A DNA stretch of 6,692 bases, taken from positions 1-6,692 of the forward strand of contig JASMCQ010000102.1 in assembly GCA_030753265.1 (NCBI GenBank), read 5' to 3'. The translations under genes and the position numbers were made by a program. The notes below the pieces were generated by a model that was not told where the DNA came from, did no database searches, and was given only the letters and a program-made list of their open reading frames with translations. Source of the stretch: Dehalococcoidia bacterium. Its GTDB lineage: Bacteria > Chloroflexota > Dehalococcoidia > UBA3495. This document shows, in pieces, positions 5,133 through 6,692 of the stretch (position 1 is its first letter; each line of letters starts with the position of its first letter).

Positions 5133-6674
5133 ATGATCCGTTTCAAAATGATTGCGCTCCTCGCCGCCGTGGGAGCCGGCTTGCTAGTCCAGCCTGTCTT
5201 CGCCCACGGCTTCGGCGAGCGCTACGACCTTCCCGTGCCTCTCCACTACTTCATGATAGGTGGCGCCGCCGCCGTCATACTGTCCTTTGTCCTCATCGGC
5301 GCCGTGGCCAGGGGAGAGGTCAAGCACTTCGACTACCCCCGCCTCGACCTGCTCCGCTACTCCTGGGTCCGAGTGGCGGTGAGCCGGCCGGCGCTGTTCC
5401 CGGTCAAGGTCTTGTCCGTCTTCCTTCTGGGCCTGGTGGTGGCCGCCGGGCTGTTCGGCGACACTCGCCCGGTGGACAATTTCGCCCCCACCTTCGTCTG
5501 GGTCATATGGTGGGTGGGGATGGGCTTTTTCGTGGCCCTGTTCGGCAACCTGTGGGCCCTGGTAAACCCCTGGAAGATTCTCTACGGCTGGGCGGAGGCC
5601 CTTTACGAGCGGATTTGGCCCGGCCGGGATATGGGGATGAACTGGGAGTACCCCCTGAATCTGGGTGTCTGGCCGGCGGTAGCCCTGTTCTTCGCCTTCG
5701 CCTGGGCCGAGAATGCCTTCGGCGAGAGCGCCGACCCCCGGCGGCTGGCAGCAATGGCCATTTCCTACAGTGCCATAACCCTGGGAGGCATGCTCATCTT
5801 CGGCAAACATCAGTGGCTGAGTCGCGGGGAAGCCTTTTCCGTGGTGTTCGGCTATCTGTCCCGGTTTTCCATCACCGAGATCAGAGTGAACGAGCCGGAG
5901 GTGTGCCGGGAATGCAACGTTTCCTGCGAAGGCGAGGATGGCCGGTGCGTGGACTGCTACGAGTGCTGGGAGTACTCCCAGCACCGGGAGTTCAACCTCC
6001 GCCCTTTGGCGGTCGGGTTGAGCAATCCGGGCCGGGTGACCGGCGACGTTATGGCCATGGTGCTGCTGATACTGGCCACCGTAACCTTCGACGGCTTCGG
6101 CGCCACGCCGGAATGGTTGGAAGTCCAGAGCTACTTTATCGAAAAATTCCCGGATCTGACCCACGAGGCCCTCAACGGGCTCACGATAGCCAACACCCTG
6201 GGCCTCATCGGGGTACCCGCGACCTTCGCGGCCTTCTACCTGAGCTTCGCCTACCTGATGCACCGGTCGGTAGGGAGGCGGAACGGGACCTTCACTTTGG
6301 CCAAGGCATTCGTGTTCTCTCTGATACCCATCGCCCTGGCGTACAACTTCGCCCACTTCCTCAGCTTTCTGCTGATCCAGGGACAACAAATCATCCCCCT
6401 GGTGTCCGACCCCTTCGGCGCGGGCTGGGACCTCTTCGGCACCGCCGGGTACCTGATAGACATCCGCATCACCAACGCCCGGTTCATCTGGTACTTCTCG
6501 GTGGCCGTGATCGTGGTGGGCCACATGACCGCCGTGTACCTGGCCCACGTCCGCTCCATCCTCCTGTTTCGCAGCGTGACCCTGGCGGGCAGAAGCCAGC
6601 TTCCCATGCTGGGGCTGATGGTGCTATATACCATGGTCAGCCTGTGGATTATCTCCCGCCCCATCGTGGAGTGA
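5133..6674 (+). CDS. Polytopic membrane protein of the FedA/'fenitrothion hydrolase' family
   Basis: The product is 513 residues from ATG 5133 (518 from ATG 5118). A signal peptide (about 1-24, cut QPVFA before HGFGERYDLPVP) precedes about nine or ten membrane helices. Family-like segments are the LWALVNPWK stretch, TVTFDGF, and a conserved C-terminal block: AYNFAHFLSFLLIQGQ, SDPFGAGWDLFGTAGY, and helices with GHMTA and LAHVRSI. Membrane histidines include H408, H464 and H472, which could bind a metal or haem. A loop holds six cysteines, C258, C261, C265, C272, C275 and C278 (Cx2C-x3-C-x6-Cx2Cx2C), suggesting a metal or Fe-S site. The name comes from a Burkholderia organophosphate hydrolase; the natural role of most members is unknown, and I recall members next to HLHGYD cupredoxins, as here. 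A link to copper or redox chemistry is inference. Confidence 0.8.
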   Translation: MIRFKMIALLAAVGAGLLVQPVFAHGFGERYDLPVPLHYFMIGGAAAVILSFVLIGAVARGEVKHFDYPRLDLLRYSWVRVAVSRPALFPVKVLSVFLLGLVVAAGLFGDTRPVDNFAPTFVWVIWWVGMGFFVALFGNLWALVNPWKILYGWAEALYERIWPGRDMGMNWEYPLNLGVWPAVALFFAFAWAENAFGESADPRRLAAMAISYSAITLGGMLIFGKHQWLSRGEAFSVVFGYLSRFSITEIRVNEPEVCRECNVSCEGEDGRCVDCYECWEYSQHREFNLRPLAVGLSNPGRVTGDVMAMVLLILATVTFDGFGATPEWLEVQSYFIEKFPDLTHEALNGLTIANTLGLIGVPATFAAFYLSFAYLMHRSVGRRNGTFTLAKAFVFSLIPIALAYNFAHFLSFLLIQGQQIIPLVSDPFGAGWDLFGTAGYLIDIRITNARFIWYFSVAVIVVGHMTAVYLAHVRSILLFRSVTLAGRSQLPMLGLMVLYTMVSLWIISRPIVE

Positions 6675-6692
6675 GCGTTTTTCAGACCGGCC

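Noticed and set aside
5184..6548. Long minus-strand open frame of 454 codons
   Set aside because: It is the antisense shadow of the membrane protein gene; the composition (His/Gly/Gln/Glu-rich, low complexity) is typical of the mirror of GC-rich hydrophobic coding sequence.

Overview
The window is GC-rich bacterial DNA (roughly 60-65% G+C by eye) with normally spaced protein genes and no rRNA, tRNA, IS element or CRISPR array. The host is not certain. C-terminally membrane-anchored Ig-like protein, several lipoproteins, a 'fenitrothion hydrolase'-type polytopic membrane protein and a NYN-LOTUS RNase together suggest an actinobacterium or a member of Chloroflexota. That assignment is inference from protein families; there is no marker gene in the window.

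Layout. Bases 1-954 hold the 5' part of a minus-strand NYN/OST-HTH (LabA-like) ribonuclease gene that runs off the left edge, with a good promoter at 993-1021. Bases 955-1298 are non-coding and contain two perfect inverted repeats and a TATAAT box facing right. At 1299-1531 two very short ORFs appear chained by TTGA and ATGA overlaps into the next gene; the second encodes a single membrane helix with a basic tail. Bases 1528-2880 encode a secreted protein with about three Ig-like domains and a C-terminal membrane anchor.

Bases 2960-6674 carry four plus-strand genes that look like one envelope redox/metal set: a membrane-anchored His-rich protein (probably leaderless), a cupredoxin lipoprotein, a peroxiredoxin-like lipoprotein, and a polytopic membrane protein of the FedA/'fenitrothion hydrolase' family with a six-cysteine cluster.

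The main discovery is the peroxiredoxin. Its frame is interrupted once, by an in-frame TGA at 4697-4699 exactly where the first cysteine of the CxxC redox motif belongs (FYRGFF-U-GLC-RNQL), and a bacterial-type SECIS hairpin follows immediately at 4700-4738 with a GU-containing apical loop about 22 nt from the UGA. I read 4430-5032 as one 200-residue selenoprotein (Sec90). A standard gene caller would split it into two fragments. The selA/B/C/D genes needed to decode it are not in the window.

How they may work together (inference): the His-rich protein and cupredoxin would handle a metal, most likely copper, outside the membrane. The selenoperoxiredoxin would act on peroxides or thiols at the same place, and the polytopic protein would be the membrane partner.
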